Assembly: GCA_017623215.1 (NCBI GenBank)
Contig: JAGAPO010000086.1
Span: 53,838-117,837 of the forward strand
Source: Lachnospiraceae bacterium
Lineage (GTDB): Bacteria; Bacillota; Clostridia; Lachnospirales; Lachnospiraceae
DNA: 64,000 nucleotides
Reading direction: 5' to 3'
In this document: in pieces, positions 42,163 through 50,911 of the stretch
Layout of the letters: each line of letters opens with the position of its first letter
How positions within the stretch are numbered: position 1 is the first letter of the stretch
Translations under genes and position numbers: made by a program
Notes under the pieces: generated by a model
Told to the model about the DNA's origin: nothing
The model's database searches: none
Seen by the model: only the letters and a program-made list of their open reading frames with translations

Positions 42163-42191
42163 ATTATACTTGCCGTGCCGGGTGATGTAAA
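42163..42191 (-). promoter_or_regulatory. Sigma-A promoter of galKT
   Basis: TTTACA (42186-42191), 17 bases, TATAAT (42163-42168) on the minus strand, with an 80-base A/T-rich leader containing an imperfect TGTTTAAAAACA dyad. Confidence 0.75.
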
Positions 42192-42219
42192 GTGTTATTT
42201 TAGACGGCAAGTAAAGATT

Positions 42220-42888
42220 TTATATTTGCGCACTCCATTTCTTCCAAAGATTCTCACCTTTTGCAACGTATATCGTTGCCTCATCCCGGATTCGTTCCTG
42301 ATCCGAGTTGTAATCATCATATATTCCTACGGTTGGCATACCGGTCTGCACGGCGGTATGAATCGCGACATAGGAATCCTCAAAGACCCAGGTTTCCTCC
42401 AGGGGGGTTCCAAGATATCTTAATGCATTAAGATAAAGCTCCGGATCATCCTTCCCCTTACCGATTTCACTGCACGAGAATAATTGTGAAAAATATTTTT
42501 CCAATCCACAATGCGCTAACGCAATCCGAATGAGTTTGGGATCGGTAGCCGACGCAATACACATCTTGACGCCATTCTCATAGCAGTAATCAAGAACCTC
42601 TCTCACGCCCTCCTTCTGCTTTACTTTTGACGCATAAAACTCCTCGAACACCTGTGTCGTTACTCTTGTCAGTTCTTCTGCGCTCTTCCCAATTTCACAG
42701 CGCTCGTGCAGCAGCTCCATTGCCTGATACAGAGGCAACGTCCGAATCATCTTTTCCGTCTGCGGATCCGGCCGAAAACAGGCACCGCTTCTATATCGTG
42801 TTCCAAACTCTTCCCAAAGAATATCCCACAGCATAAGGGAATCAACTAAGGTTCCATCCATATCGAAAATCGCACCTTTGATCTTCAT
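42220..42888 (-). CDS. HAD-superfamily phosphatase (beta-phosphoglucomutase-like)
   Basis: A 222-residue subfamily IA hydrolase. Motif I is FDMDGTLVDS (nucleophile Asp9-type position), motif II is ASATDP, and the motif III lysine and acidic motif IV EDSYVAIHTA follow; a helical cap covers residues ~15-90. Related proteins dephosphorylate sugar phosphates or nucleotides. AAAGGAG precedes the ATG. It lies between asnA and galK on the same strand; a role in clearing sugar phosphates is plausible but unproved. Confidence 0.9.
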   Translation of the reverse strand: MKIKGAIFDMDGTLVDSLMLWDILWEEFGTRYRSGACFRPDPQTEKMIRTLPLYQAMELLHERCEIGKSAEELTRVTTQVFEEFYASKVKQKEGVREVLDYCYENGVKMCIASATDPKLIRIALAHCGLEKYFSQLFSCSEIGKGKDDPELYLNALRYLGTPLEETWVFEDSYVAIHTAVQTGMPTVGIYDDYNSDQERIRDEATIYVAKGENLWKKWSAQI

Positions 42889-42980
42889 TGTCTGCTCCTT
42901 TCACCAGGAAGGGAATCCCACCCTTCCATTCCGTCCATTCTTTCCGAGCATTCTTTCCGTTCGGAATTCTTTCTTTGCTG

Positions 42981-43991
42981 TTACAGCAGGATCAATCCCT
43001 TTGCCTGCGCTTCCTTCACCACATCCTCCGGCCAGATCGAGGACTGCACCTCACCGATATGAGCCTTTCGTAAGAAGAACATACAGATTCGGGACTGACC
43101 GATACCGCCGCCTACCGTATACGGAAGCTCTTTTTGAATCAGAGCCTTCTGGAACGGTAATTCAGAGCGCTCCATGCATCCGGCAATCGCAAGCTGCTTC
43201 ACCAGGGAATCCTCGTCAACGCGGATACCCATGGAGGACAGTTCAAGCGCGATATCCAGGACCGGATAATACACAATAATATCCCCGTTCAGATTCCAGT
43301 CATCATAGTCCGGAGCTCTGCCGTCGTGACGCTCACCGGAGGCAAGCGCTCCGCCGATCTGCATGATAAATACTGCGCCCTTGAGCTTTGCAATCTTATA
43401 CTCTCTCTCCTTCGGCGTAGCATTTGGATACATATTCTCAAGCTCCTGCGTGGTAACAAAGGAAATCTGCTCCGGCAGAATCTCATGAATATATTCGTAT
43501 TTGTCCGCAATGTAATGCTCGGTGTCCTTTAACGCCTGGTATACGCTCCGGACAACCGACTTTAAGGTCTCCTCGTTGCGCTCATCCTTTAAGATGATCT
43601 TCTCCCAGTCCCACTGATCCACGAAGATCGAGTGAATATTATCGGTGTCCTCATCCCTGCGGATTGCGTTCATGTCGGTGTAGAGACCCTCTCCATATGC
43701 GAAGCCGTACTGCTTTAACGCCATGCGCTTCCACTTCGCAAGGGAATGTACGATCTCGACTTCTGCCTCGTTCTGCTCCTTGATTCCGAACTTCACCGGG
43801 CGCTCAACGCCGTTCAGATTATCGTTCAGACCGCTCTCCGGACGAACGAATAACGGCGCGGATACACGCGTCAGATTCAGCTGTCTTGCAAGCTGACGCT
43901 CAAAATGGTCCTTGACCTGCTTAATCGCCCCCTGTGTCTGTTTGATGGAAAGCTCGGAATGATAGCTTTCCGGAATTACCAAATGCTCCAT
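42981..43991 (-). CDS. asnA: Aspartate--ammonia ligase
   Basis: ATP-dependent synthesis of asparagine from aspartate and ammonia. The fold is class II tRNA-synthetase-like; visible signatures are VSAPLFVRPESGLNDNLNG, EIVHSLAKWKR, RRDEDTDNIHSIFVDQWDWEK and the glycine-rich GGGIGQSRICMFFL at the C-terminus. 336 residues is the normal length. AAAGGAAA lies before the ATG. It follows the ArsR-type regulator by 35 bases, so that regulator may control it, though this is inference. Confidence 0.96.
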   Translation of the reverse strand: MEHLVIPESYHSELSIKQTQGAIKQVKDHFERQLARQLNLTRVSAPLFVRPESGLNDNLNGVERPVKFGIKEQNEAEVEIVHSLAKWKRMALKQYGFAYGEGLYTDMNAIRRDEDTDNIHSIFVDQWDWEKIILKDERNEETLKSVVRSVYQALKDTEHYIADKYEYIHEILPEQISFVTTQELENMYPNATPKEREYKIAKLKGAVFIMQIGGALASGERHDGRAPDYDDWNLNGDIIVYYPVLDIALELSSMGIRVDEDSLVKQLAIAGCMERSELPFQKALIQKELPYTVGGGIGQSRICMFFLRKAHIGEVQSSIWPEDVVKEAQAKGLILL

Positions 43992-44026
43992 AATTTCTAT
44001 TTCCTTTCGTTTTAATTCGTTTCCTG

Positions 44027-44929
44027 TCAGTAAAAGAACGTTAACCGAATTCCCTGACTGTAATCTCCAAAACCGTCCCCGAACAGGTTAATTCCTCCCG
44101 GGTGTGCGGCGTCCTCTTTGATTCCGATTCTTACGGATATATAATCCTGATCGGAAAGACCGTATTCCTGTATCTTTCTTGTATTCACGCGTTCCTCGTC
44201 GATCCAGGTTCCATCCGACTCGAATCTCCAGGTCTTCAGCTCCCCGTACTGCGTATTCTTATCCGGCCACCAGGCGGGATTCAGCATTCCCCTCCGGCCG
44301 CCGTAATCCGACGGACAGGTCCAGGTCCCTGCCTCTATCCCATTCACCCAAAGCGTGATATCGGACGGGTACGCCATATTATATTCATGATCTTCGGAAC
44401 ATATCTCCAAAGATATCTCCATCCGCTTTTCCTGTACCTTCTTCAAAAGGCTGTTAGGAAACCGGTATTCTATGTATCCCTTTCCGAACCAAAGAAGCTG
44501 TGCTTCCGAACGGTTCGGCTCGTAAAAGCACCGCGGCTCATCTTCCTGCCCGATAGGACCTTTCTCCCCGACAATTCCGCAGGTGGGCTCCACCAGACAG
44601 TCCACATAGCTTCCAATCGGCATATTAATAATCTCCATCCGCTCCGCCGCCCGATGCGAGCTGGTGAGCTCAAGCTTCAGCGTATCAAGAGCCTTCTCGC
44701 ATACCTTCATGGAACCGCGTACCCCCGGCTGCAGAGAGGTCGTAATCAGCCCGGCCTCTTCTAAGACCTTTACATGCGCTGCAGCCGAAGAAGCCGGAAG
44801 GCTTAACGTCTCCGCAATCTCATTAATATTCCTTTCCCCTCTGCACAAAAGCCTCAGAATCTCGATTCTGGCCTCCGCGGAAAATGCTCTGCCGTACAGC
44901 ACCAGCTTTTGGACATCATCCAGATTCAT
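44027..44929 (-). CDS. ArsR-type HTH regulator with large C-terminal domain
   Basis: About 300 residues. The first ~90 form an ArsR winged helix (FSAEARIEILRLLCRGE, INEIAETLSLPASSAAAHVKVLEEAGLI). No metal-binding Cys pair is evident in the HTH. Residues ~95-300 make a beta-rich domain with many Trp/Tyr/Gly (LWFGKGYIEYRFPNSLLKK, TLWVNGIEAGTWTCPSDYGGR), resembling a carbohydrate-binding sandwich. AGGAG lies six bases before ATG 44929; ATG 44947 in frame is less well placed. It sits directly upstream of asnA. The ligand is unknown; a sugar is my guess. Confidence 0.85.
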   Translation of the reverse strand: MNLDDVQKLVLYGRAFSAEARIEILRLLCRGERNINEIAETLSLPASSAAAHVKVLEEAGLITTSLQPGVRGSMKVCEKALDTLKLELTSSHRAAERMEIINMPIGSYVDCLVEPTCGIVGEKGPIGQEDEPRCFYEPNRSEAQLLWFGKGYIEYRFPNSLLKKVQEKRMEISLEICSEDHEYNMAYPSDITLWVNGIEAGTWTCPSDYGGRRGMLNPAWWPDKNTQYGELKTWRFESDGTWIDEERVNTRKIQEYGLSDQDYISVRIGIKEDAAHPGGINLFGDGFGDYSQGIRLTFFY

Positions 44930-44971
44930 ATGGATCTCCTGCTTCATTCCAACAACCCCTTCTCTCCGATT

Positions 44972-45895
44972 CTACTCCTGTCTTACAAACCGAATTCTCT
45001 TTCGATCCGCGTCCATCTCACAGTAAGCTCCCATCGGAAGAGTTCCCGTCGGATAACAATGACCGCAGGAAAGTCCCGCAATTACCGGAACACCGCAGTT
45101 TGTAAACCGTTCCCGGATCAGATCCATCATCGTATATTCCTTCTCGCCCGCGTAGCTCCAATCCGAAAAATCCCCAATCAGAACCCCTGCGACCTTATCC
45201 ATAATCCCGGTGTAGAACAGCTGATCGAACATCCGGTTCGCTCTCGGAAGACTCTCGCCGATGTCTTCAATAAAAAGAATCTTTCCGGCGACATCCGGCG
45301 CATAGAACGTACCGAGCAGATTAACCAAAAGTGCAAGATTGCCTCCGATCAGCTCCCCGGACGCCTTTCCGCCGGTCAGCGTTACCAGCGCCGCATCATC
45401 ATAATTATGGTATTCGTATTCCTCATCCATATTCAGAACGCCTTCAAAGCACTCCCTGGTATAGGCATCATAATGCTCCAGCATATTCGAGGACACCATC
45501 GGTCCATGATAGGTTACAAGCCCGCACAGAGAATAAAACGCCATGCTCAGATTCGTAATATCGCTGTATCCGACAAAGATCTTCGGATTCCGGCGAATCA
45601 CATCATAATTTAGCTTATCCATCAGTCTGCCGCTTCCGTAGCCGCCGCGGATGCAAAATATCGCCTTTACCTGCGGATCCGCGAACATCCGATTCACGTC
45701 CGCCGCACGCACCTCATCCGGTCCTGCAAGGTATTCGTGCAGATTCTGCTTCAGTCCCTCGCCCGCCTTTACGCGGTATCCCATGGATTCCAGCAGCGCA
45801 ATGCACCGATCCACGCGTTCCGGAGCAACCGGAGACGACGGCGCGATAAGACCAATCGTATCACCGGGACATAGTTTATCCGGGAAAATTGCCAT
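44972..45895 (-). CDS. LD-carboxypeptidase (S66 family)
   Basis: Serine peptidase that removes the terminal D-Ala from peptidoglycan tetrapeptides (LdcA) or resembles MccF self-immunity peptidases. S66 features: GDTIGLIAPSSP at the N-terminus, IFCIRGGYGSGRLMDKL, the nucleophile serine in FVGYSDIT, and the later Glu/His region (DVAGKILFIEDIGE and GLSCGHCYPTGTLPMG). No signal peptide, so cytoplasmic recycling is likely. 307 residues. GGAGG lies before the ATG. It is between dapF and the ArsR gene. Confidence 0.9.
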   Translation of the reverse strand: MAIFPDKLCPGDTIGLIAPSSPVAPERVDRCIALLESMGYRVKAGEGLKQNLHEYLAGPDEVRAADVNRMFADPQVKAIFCIRGGYGSGRLMDKLNYDVIRRNPKIFVGYSDITNLSMAFYSLCGLVTYHGPMVSSNMLEHYDAYTRECFEGVLNMDEEYEYHNYDDAALVTLTGGKASGELIGGNLALLVNLLGTFYAPDVAGKILFIEDIGESLPRANRMFDQLFYTGIMDKVAGVLIGDFSDWSYAGEKEYTMMDLIRERFTNCGVPVIAGLSCGHCYPTGTLPMGAYCEMDADRKRIRFVRQE

Positions 45896-45942
45896 TCCAA
45901 GCCTCCATTCCGATTCGCGGCCGCACCGCCGACGAACTCCAA

Positions 45943-46776
45943 TCAGTCGTATAATTCCCCATCAAATACGGTAACAGCCGGACCTGTCATATACACAAGA
46001 TTGGCCTCTCTGTCATAACGGATCCTCAAATCTCCGCCCAGCATATGTACGGTCACCTCATCCTCGGTATAGCCATTGCGGATGCATGCCATAACCGACG
46101 CACAGGCACCGGTTCCGCACGCATGTGTCTCATCCGAACCGCGCTCCCAGACGCGCATATTCACACTGTTTCTGTCAAGTACCTGGACGAATTCCGTATT
46201 GACTCTCTCCGGAAAGAGCGGATGATGCTCGAACGCCGGTCCGTATGTATTAATATCGAAGGAAGCCGTATCCTCTACGAACACAACCGTATGCGGATTG
46301 CCCATAGATACCGCGGTCATCTTAAATTCTGCCCCTGCGGCAGTCACCGGCTGGTCGATCACCTCAGTTAGCTCGGAAATGACCGGAATCTTCTTCGGCT
46401 CGAAGATCGGCGCACCCATGTTTACCGTTACTTCATAGACTTTGCCGTCTCTTACGGCCAGATTAAGATACTTAATTCCGCCGAGCGTCTCCACGCTAAT
46501 CTGCTTCTTTGCGGTCATTCCCTTGTCATAGACATATTTTCCGACACAGCGGATCGCGTTGCCGCACATCTCGCCCTCGGAACCGTCTACGTTGAACATC
46601 CTCATGCGGAAATCGCAGCTGTCGGACGGGCAGATCAGGATCAATCCATCCGAGCCGATTCCAAATCGTCTGTCGCTTACTCTTCTTGCAAGCGCGTTCG
46701 GGTCTTCCACCTTTTCTGTAAAACAGCTGACGTACACATAATCATTGCCGCAGCCCTGCATCTTTGTAAATCTCAT
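45943..46776 (-). CDS. dapF: Diaminopimelate epimerase
   Basis: Converts LL- to meso-diaminopimelate for lysine and peptidoglycan synthesis. Both catalytic cysteines are present: Cys71 in GEMCGNAIRC and Cys220 in HACGTGACAS. 277 residues matches the family. AAAGGAG precedes the ATG. A TTGACA-17-TATAAC promoter lies 44-67 bases upstream; the LD-carboxypeptidase gene follows 47 bases later, giving a small wall-metabolism unit. Confidence 0.97.
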   Translation of the reverse strand: MRFTKMQGCGNDYVYVSCFTEKVEDPNALARRVSDRRFGIGSDGLILICPSDSCDFRMRMFNVDGSEGEMCGNAIRCVGKYVYDKGMTAKKQISVETLGGIKYLNLAVRDGKVYEVTVNMGAPIFEPKKIPVISELTEVIDQPVTAAGAEFKMTAVSMGNPHTVVFVEDTASFDINTYGPAFEHHPLFPERVNTEFVQVLDRNSVNMRVWERGSDETHACGTGACASVMACIRNGYTEDEVTVHMLGGDLRIRYDREANLVYMTGPAVTVFDGELYD

Positions 46777-46814
46777 AGTGCTCTCCTTTGCTGTCTTTCT
46801 ATTCTTTTGTCAAT

Positions 46815-46843
46815 GTTATATCGTTTTTATTCCTTTTTGTCAA
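46815..46843 (-). promoter_or_regulatory. Sigma-A promoter of dapF
   Basis: TTGACA (46838-46843), 17 bases, TATAAC (46815-46820) on the minus strand. Confidence 0.75.
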
Positions 46844-47056
46844 TACGGTATTTGCCTCAGGAGTACGTCCTCTGCGTCACCGTCCGCAAGCCGCACCGAT
46901 ACTCCGAACGCGCCATACGCCCACAGACCGTGGAATGCCGCGTTCGGATGGCTTTTATTGATATCTCCCATGTCTTTTATACTACCACCAAAATTTCGGT
47001 TCCGCAACAAAAATCATGCATTCCTGCATCCCTGTTCTGCGCGATCCTCTCCCCAT

Positions 47057-47695
47057 CTATTTTTGGTATTCCGTATATCCGTCCCTTAATTTCTTAATCG
47101 CTTTTTTCTCGATTCTCGACACATAGCTTCTGCTGATCCCAAGTTTTCCCGCGAGCTCCCGCTGTGTAACCTCCCGCCCCGAGCTTCCCGCGAGGCCGTA
47201 GCGCAGACGGATGATCTCACGTTCTCTGTCGTTCAGCACTGACCCTATCAGCCGATATAAAATGACCACATTCTCCTGATATTCCATTTCCGATACGATA
47301 TCAATATCGGGGGCCTCTATAATATCAAGAAAGCTGATCTCATTCCCCTCCTTGTCGGAACCGATGGACTCATACAGATAGACCTCTCTTGCCTGCTTTC
47401 TTCCGCTTCGCAGCATCATCAGGAGCTCGTTGTCAATACAGCGCGACGCGTACGTAGCAAGCCTGCTCCCCTTGCTTTCATCAAAGGTATCTATCGCTTT
47501 AATCAGCCCGATTGTTCCAATTGAAATCAAATCGTCGCTGTCACGTTCACCGGTATTGTATTTCTTGACAATATGTGCCACCAGCCGAAGATTGTGCTCA
47601 ATCAGAAGTTCTCTCGCACGCTTGTCGCCGGCTCTCCATTCGTCCAGAAGGTCTGCTTCTTCCTTGGTGCTCAGTGGCTTCGGAAATGATTTCAC
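47057..47695 (-). CDS. sigK: RNA polymerase sporulation sigma factor SigK
   Basis: Late mother-cell sigma factor. Region 2 shows LLIEHNLRLVAHIVKKY and DLISIGTIGLIKAID; region 4 ends with GISRSYVSRIEKKAIKKL. At 212 residues, starting KSFPKPLSTKEE, it corresponds to mature Bacillus sigma-K without the ~20-residue inhibitory pro-sequence; the frame upstream to the stop contains no alternative ATG, GTG or TTG. The GTG at 47695 has AGAGGTG eight bases before it. A sigma-K-like promoter just upstream suggests autoregulation. It is one uninterrupted gene with no skin element. Confidence 0.9.
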   Translation of the reverse strand: MKSFPKPLSTKEEADLLDEWRAGDKRARELLIEHNLRLVAHIVKKYNTGERDSDDLISIGTIGLIKAIDTFDESKGSRLATYASRCIDNELLMMLRSGRKQAREVYLYESIGSDKEGNEISFLDIIEAPDIDIVSEMEYQENVVILYRLIGSVLNDREREIIRLRYGLAGSSGREVTQRELAGKLGISRSYVSRIEKKAIKKLRDGYTEYQK

Positions 47696-47728
47696 TGGGG
47701 AAGCACCTCTTAAAACCGGGTTTCCTTT

Positions 47729-47756
47729 TAATCTATGCGGAAGGAAGGTTGTTCGT
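47729..47756 (-). promoter_or_regulatory. Candidate sigma-K promoter of sigK
   Basis: Minus strand AC (47755-47756), 17 bases, CATAGATTA (47729-47737), matching AC-N17-CATANNNTA exactly. The start point would be near 47722, 27 bases before the GTG. Confidence 0.5.
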
Positions 47757-47803
47757 GCTTTTCCGAATTATTTTGTGATAAAACAAAATGATTCGCCTCT
47801 CTT

Positions 47804-49042
47804 CTATTCCGGGCCGTTTGTCCGAATCAGATCTCCGATCTCAGCCGTCTCCCCCAGATCCACATAAAATCTCTGCTTGGGATGCGGGCAGCTCTCCATC
47901 GGTATTCCCTCTTCATCGTACATTGCGCCGACCGTAACAATATGGTTGCTTCCGTCCGGCTTGATAATCTCGACCCGATCGCCGACCGAGAACTTATTTC
48001 GCTGCTCCAACAGCGCAAGTCCGTCCTCCCTCTTTTCCAGAACGGTTCCGAAATAGACATATTCTTTTATATACGTGTTATCCGTGTAGATCTGCGAATC
48101 CGTTCCCGGCTTTCCGAAGAAGAAACCGGTACAGAACTGACGATTCGTACATTGTACAATCTCCTCGCGGTAGGAGTCAAGATTCTGCCGATACAGCTCC
48201 TCCGACTCGAAATAATCATCGATCGCCCGGCGGTATGCTCTTGCGACAACCGCGACATACAGTGCGGTCTTCATGCGTCCTTCCACCTTAAAGCTGTTGA
48301 TTCCGGCCTGAACCAGCTCCGGAATGTGATCAATCATGCACAGATCCTTGGAGTTAAAGATATAGGTTCCTCTGTCATTTTCAAATACCGGAAGGTATTC
48401 CCCCGGACGTTTCTCCTCCATCAGGTAATATTTCCAGCGGCACGGATGCGTACACGCGCCGAGATTCGCGTCTCTTCCTGTCAGGTAATTGCTGAGCAGG
48501 CAGCGCCCCGAGTAGGAGATGCACATTGCGCCGTGAATAAAGGTCTCAATCTCCAGATCATCCGGAATATTGGCACGGATCTCCGCAATTTCCTCCAGGG
48601 ACAGCTCTCTTGCGGATACTACGCGCTTTGCTCCGAGACGGTGCCAGAAACGATAGGTTCCGTAATTGACATTATTCGCCTGGGTACTGATATGAAGCTC
48701 GATCGTCTCCGGAACGGTCTCCTTTGCGATCTCGAACACGCCGGGATCCGAGATAATCAGCGCGTCCGGGCCGATCTGTGCCAGCTCCGCAAAATACTCG
48801 CGGATTCCTTTCAAATCTTTGTTATGCGCTGTGATATTGGCGGTCACATAGACTCTGACAGCATGCTCATGGGCATACCGAATTCCCTCCGCCATATCCT
48901 CCTTTGAAAAATTCTTGGCCTGTGCGCGAAGTCCGTACAGTTCTCCGCCAATGTATACCGCATCCGCTCCGTAGCGTACTGCGGTCTTTAATACTTCCAG
49001 ATTGCTTGCCGGCATTAAAAGCTCCGGTTTCTTCTGACTCAT
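47804..49042 (-). CDS. U32 family peptidase / tRNA hydroxylation protein (YrrN/YrrO, TrhP-like)
   Basis: A 412-residue U32 protein. Known relatives TrhP/YrrN-YrrO hydroxylate U34 of tRNA using prephenate. Motifs: VYIGGELYGLRAQAKNFS, the U32 signature around ETFIHGAMCISYSGRC and the conserved cysteines CTHPC that likely bind an iron-sulfur cluster; KVEGRMKTALYVA follows. AGGAGG precedes the ATG. It is 13 bases after the trmR-like methyltransferase, the classical yrrM-yrrN pairing, so the two probably make hydroxy- then methoxyuridine. Confidence 0.9.
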   Translation of the reverse strand: MSQKKPELLMPASNLEVLKTAVRYGADAVYIGGELYGLRAQAKNFSKEDMAEGIRYAHEHAVRVYVTANITAHNKDLKGIREYFAELAQIGPDALIISDPGVFEIAKETVPETIELHISTQANNVNYGTYRFWHRLGAKRVVSARELSLEEIAEIRANIPDDLEIETFIHGAMCISYSGRCLLSNYLTGRDANLGACTHPCRWKYYLMEEKRPGEYLPVFENDRGTYIFNSKDLCMIDHIPELVQAGINSFKVEGRMKTALYVAVVARAYRRAIDDYFESEELYRQNLDSYREEIVQCTNRQFCTGFFFGKPGTDSQIYTDNTYIKEYVYFGTVLEKREDGLALLEQRNKFSVGDRVEIIKPDGSNHIVTVGAMYDEEGIPMESCPHPKQRFYVDLGETAEIGDLIRTNGPE

Positions 49043-49055
49043 GCTTCTCCTCCTG

Positions 49056-49853
49056 TTATCGCCTCCGGCTGAGCGCGATCCCGTCTCCCTCTTTTAAAAG
49101 AACGGTATCAAGCGCAGCGCAGTGTGTAATCTCATATAAATATTCCCGCATTCTCATGTGAATCGTCCGGTCGCGCCTCGGAATACTGAATTTGGAATCT
49201 GCGACGCTCCCCTCCTGCAGGATATTGTCCGTTACCAGAATCGAATCCGGCCTCATCAGTTCCAATATCTCCGGAAGATAACTCATGTACTGTGCCTTTG
49301 CAGCATCCAGAAATATCAGATCAAATGCATCCTCCTTTCCGGAAGCGTTCCACTCGTAAATGTCATCCAGCCATCCATCCGGCTGATCGTTCTGCATCGG
49401 ATAGCCCCTAAAAGGCTCCTGCGCTTCAGCCGTTCCCGGCTTCCCGCCCGGATAATAGATTCCGATACTGCTCTCCGGCTCTTTCCCGTTCAGTGCGCGA
49501 AGTACCTGCAGGGCATCCCCTGTAAGCATCCTAATCCGATTCGCATGCGGTGACGATGCCAGATTGACCTTCGCTTTCACAATCCGCATCGGAACCTTCT
49601 CGACCGTTAATAGTTCCGCGTTCTCCGGCATGTATTCCGCAATAAAGTTCCCGGAGAATCCAACGGCAGTTCCAAGCTCAAGTATCCTCTCCGGCCTTTT
49701 CATCCGAAGCAGGAACCGAAGGAACTCCTGCGTCTGCCTGCGGATGATCGGGACATATTCTGCAAGAGCCTCCGCTTCCATTCTGCGCAGCCGCTCCGGC
49801 AGACTGCCTGAAAGGGACCGCAGATACCCCTCCATTCTGTTCTCTGCTTCCAT
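49056..49853 (-). CDS. trmR: O-methyltransferase, tRNA 5-hydroxyuridine methyltransferase (TrmR/YrrM family)
   Basis: SAM-dependent class I methyltransferase; in B. subtilis TrmR methylates 5-hydroxyuridine at tRNA position 34. ILELGTAVGFSGNFIA is the SAM motif, FDLIFLDAAKAQY the metal/catalytic region and ILVTDNIL the following strand. An insertion of ~35 residues (PESSIGIYYPGGKPGTAE onward) lies between strands and is unusual. The true ATG is at 49853 with GGAG seven bases upstream; a longer frame to 50126 is a basic, non-protein-like shadow. 265 residues. Confidence 0.9.
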   Translation of the reverse strand: MEAENRMEGYLRSLSGSLPERLRRMEAEALAEYVPIIRRQTQEFLRFLLRMKRPERILELGTAVGFSGNFIAEYMPENAELLTVEKVPMRIVKAKVNLASSPHANRIRMLTGDALQVLRALNGKEPESSIGIYYPGGKPGTAEAQEPFRGYPMQNDQPDGWLDDIYEWNASGKEDAFDLIFLDAAKAQYMSYLPEILELMRPDSILVTDNILQEGSVADSKFSIPRRDRTIHMRMREYLYEITHCAALDTVLLKEGDGIALSRRR

Positions 49854-49983
49854 ATGTTGTCTCCATTTCTTCCGGAATCCTCTCCGTCCCCTCGGACGAA
49901 AAAACGTCTTCCGGCCTTTCCGACGCCCGCAGGCAGCGGAAATGGCCGAAAGACGCGTCTCTGTTCCGGTGATTCCTGATTCT

Positions 49984-50472
49984 TTATTCTGAAGCGTTAT
50001 CCGACCCGGAAGTCTCCTTCCCCGCTTCCTCCTGAGTCGCTTTCGTCGTCTCCGCTGCCGAAGTCTCCTCCTCCACCGGCTCGATCGAAAGAGTTGCGTC
50101 GGAAATTGTATCCAGAATCTCCTCATAGGTCATCGCATCACTCAATACAAAGGTTCCCGGCATAATATTCGTTCCGAGCAGCTTTGCTTTCATATAAAAT
50201 GCGTTCTTATCGTTGATAAGCTTGTTGCGCTCGAGCTTCTCCGCCACGCTCATGGTGGACTCGCCTTTCAGAATCTTAACCTCAACCTGACGCCCCGGCG
50301 CCTCGGACATCGTGTTCGCACCGAATACATCATACGTAAAGGTATACGCATACTGTCCCGCCTTTATCAGCAATATGGCTACAACCCCGTAAAAGATGAG
50401 GTTTAAGACCAGTCTGATGAAGGTTGACAGGACATTCAATACTGCCTTGGATGTTGCTGACTGCTTTGCCAT
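49984..50472 (-). CDS. MltG-like membrane protein lacking the lytic domain
   Basis: 162 residues: one N-terminal membrane helix (NLIFYGVVAILLIKAGQYAY) followed by a LysM-like segment typical of the YceG/MltG N-terminus (VEVKILKGESTMSVAEKLE, LINDKNAFYMKAK, MPGTFVLSDAMTYEEIL), then an acidic low-complexity tail. The catalytic transglycosylase domain of MltG (about 200 residues) is absent. GAGGG lies seven bases before ATG 50472. It occupies the yrrL position before yrrM-yrrN. It may be a regulatory or scaffold remnant. Confidence 0.75.
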   Translation of the reverse strand: MAKQSATSKAVLNVLSTFIRLVLNLIFYGVVAILLIKAGQYAYTFTYDVFGANTMSEAPGRQVEVKILKGESTMSVAEKLERNKLINDKNAFYMKAKLLGTNIMPGTFVLSDAMTYEEILDTISDATLSIEPVEEETSAAETTKATQEEAGKETSGSDNASE

Positions 50473-50504
50473 CTGATTACCCTCTTTCCAATTGGGATCC
50501 ACAG

Positions 50505-50858
50505 CTAATCCAGAAAACTGACATCCAGATCAGCTGCCTCCACAACCGCGTAATTAATCTGTCTGACCATCTGACAGAGACTGCGCTCGCTGCGCAGAAA
50601 GTCTGCAATGGTTCGATTATTCAGTATCGTTCCGAGCTCTTCCCCCGGCTCCTGGCTTCCCTCCTTCTTATCATCCGGATTCTCACCAGTAAAAGTCATT
50701 GCAAAGGACTGCTTTCGGAATACGTTTATTTTATCATAAAGCTCCGGATTCTGCATTACTTTTTTTAACAGAGCATGATAATTCCGGTATTCTTCGCTGG
50801 ATCGCAGCATTTCAATCATTCCGGCCGCATATTCAGCCACATTCGTAACCTTTTCCAT
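50505..50858 (-). CDS. YlbF/YmcA family regulator
   Basis: 117 residues, predicted all helical. The family pattern is FRKQSFAMTF near the middle after MLRSSEEYRNYHALLKKV. In Bacillus, YlbF with YmcA and YaaT forms a complex that guides RNase Y processing and promotes sporulation and competence. A variable Asp/Lys/Glu/Gly-rich stretch separates the helices. It lies between RNase J and the MltG-like gene, matching an RNA-turnover theme. Confidence 0.85.
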   Translation of the reverse strand: MEKVTNVAEYAAGMIEMLRSSEEYRNYHALLKKVMQNPELYDKINVFRKQSFAMTFTGENPDDKKEGSQEPGEELGTILNNRTIADFLRSERSLCQMVRQINYAVVEAADLDVSFLD

Positions 50859-50911
50859 GATGTCAAATTACTCCCTTTATTCCTGCACTTATCAAATGAT
50901 CGCTTTCCGGA

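Noticed and set aside
47882..48907. 341-codon plus-strand frame inside the U32 gene
   Set aside because: Antisense shadow of a certain gene; no recognisable domain or RBS.
49854..50126. N-terminal extension of the trmR frame by 91 residues
   Set aside because: The extension is Arg/Lys-rich, overlaps the end of the MltG-like gene, and ATG 49853 has GGAG at correct spacing.
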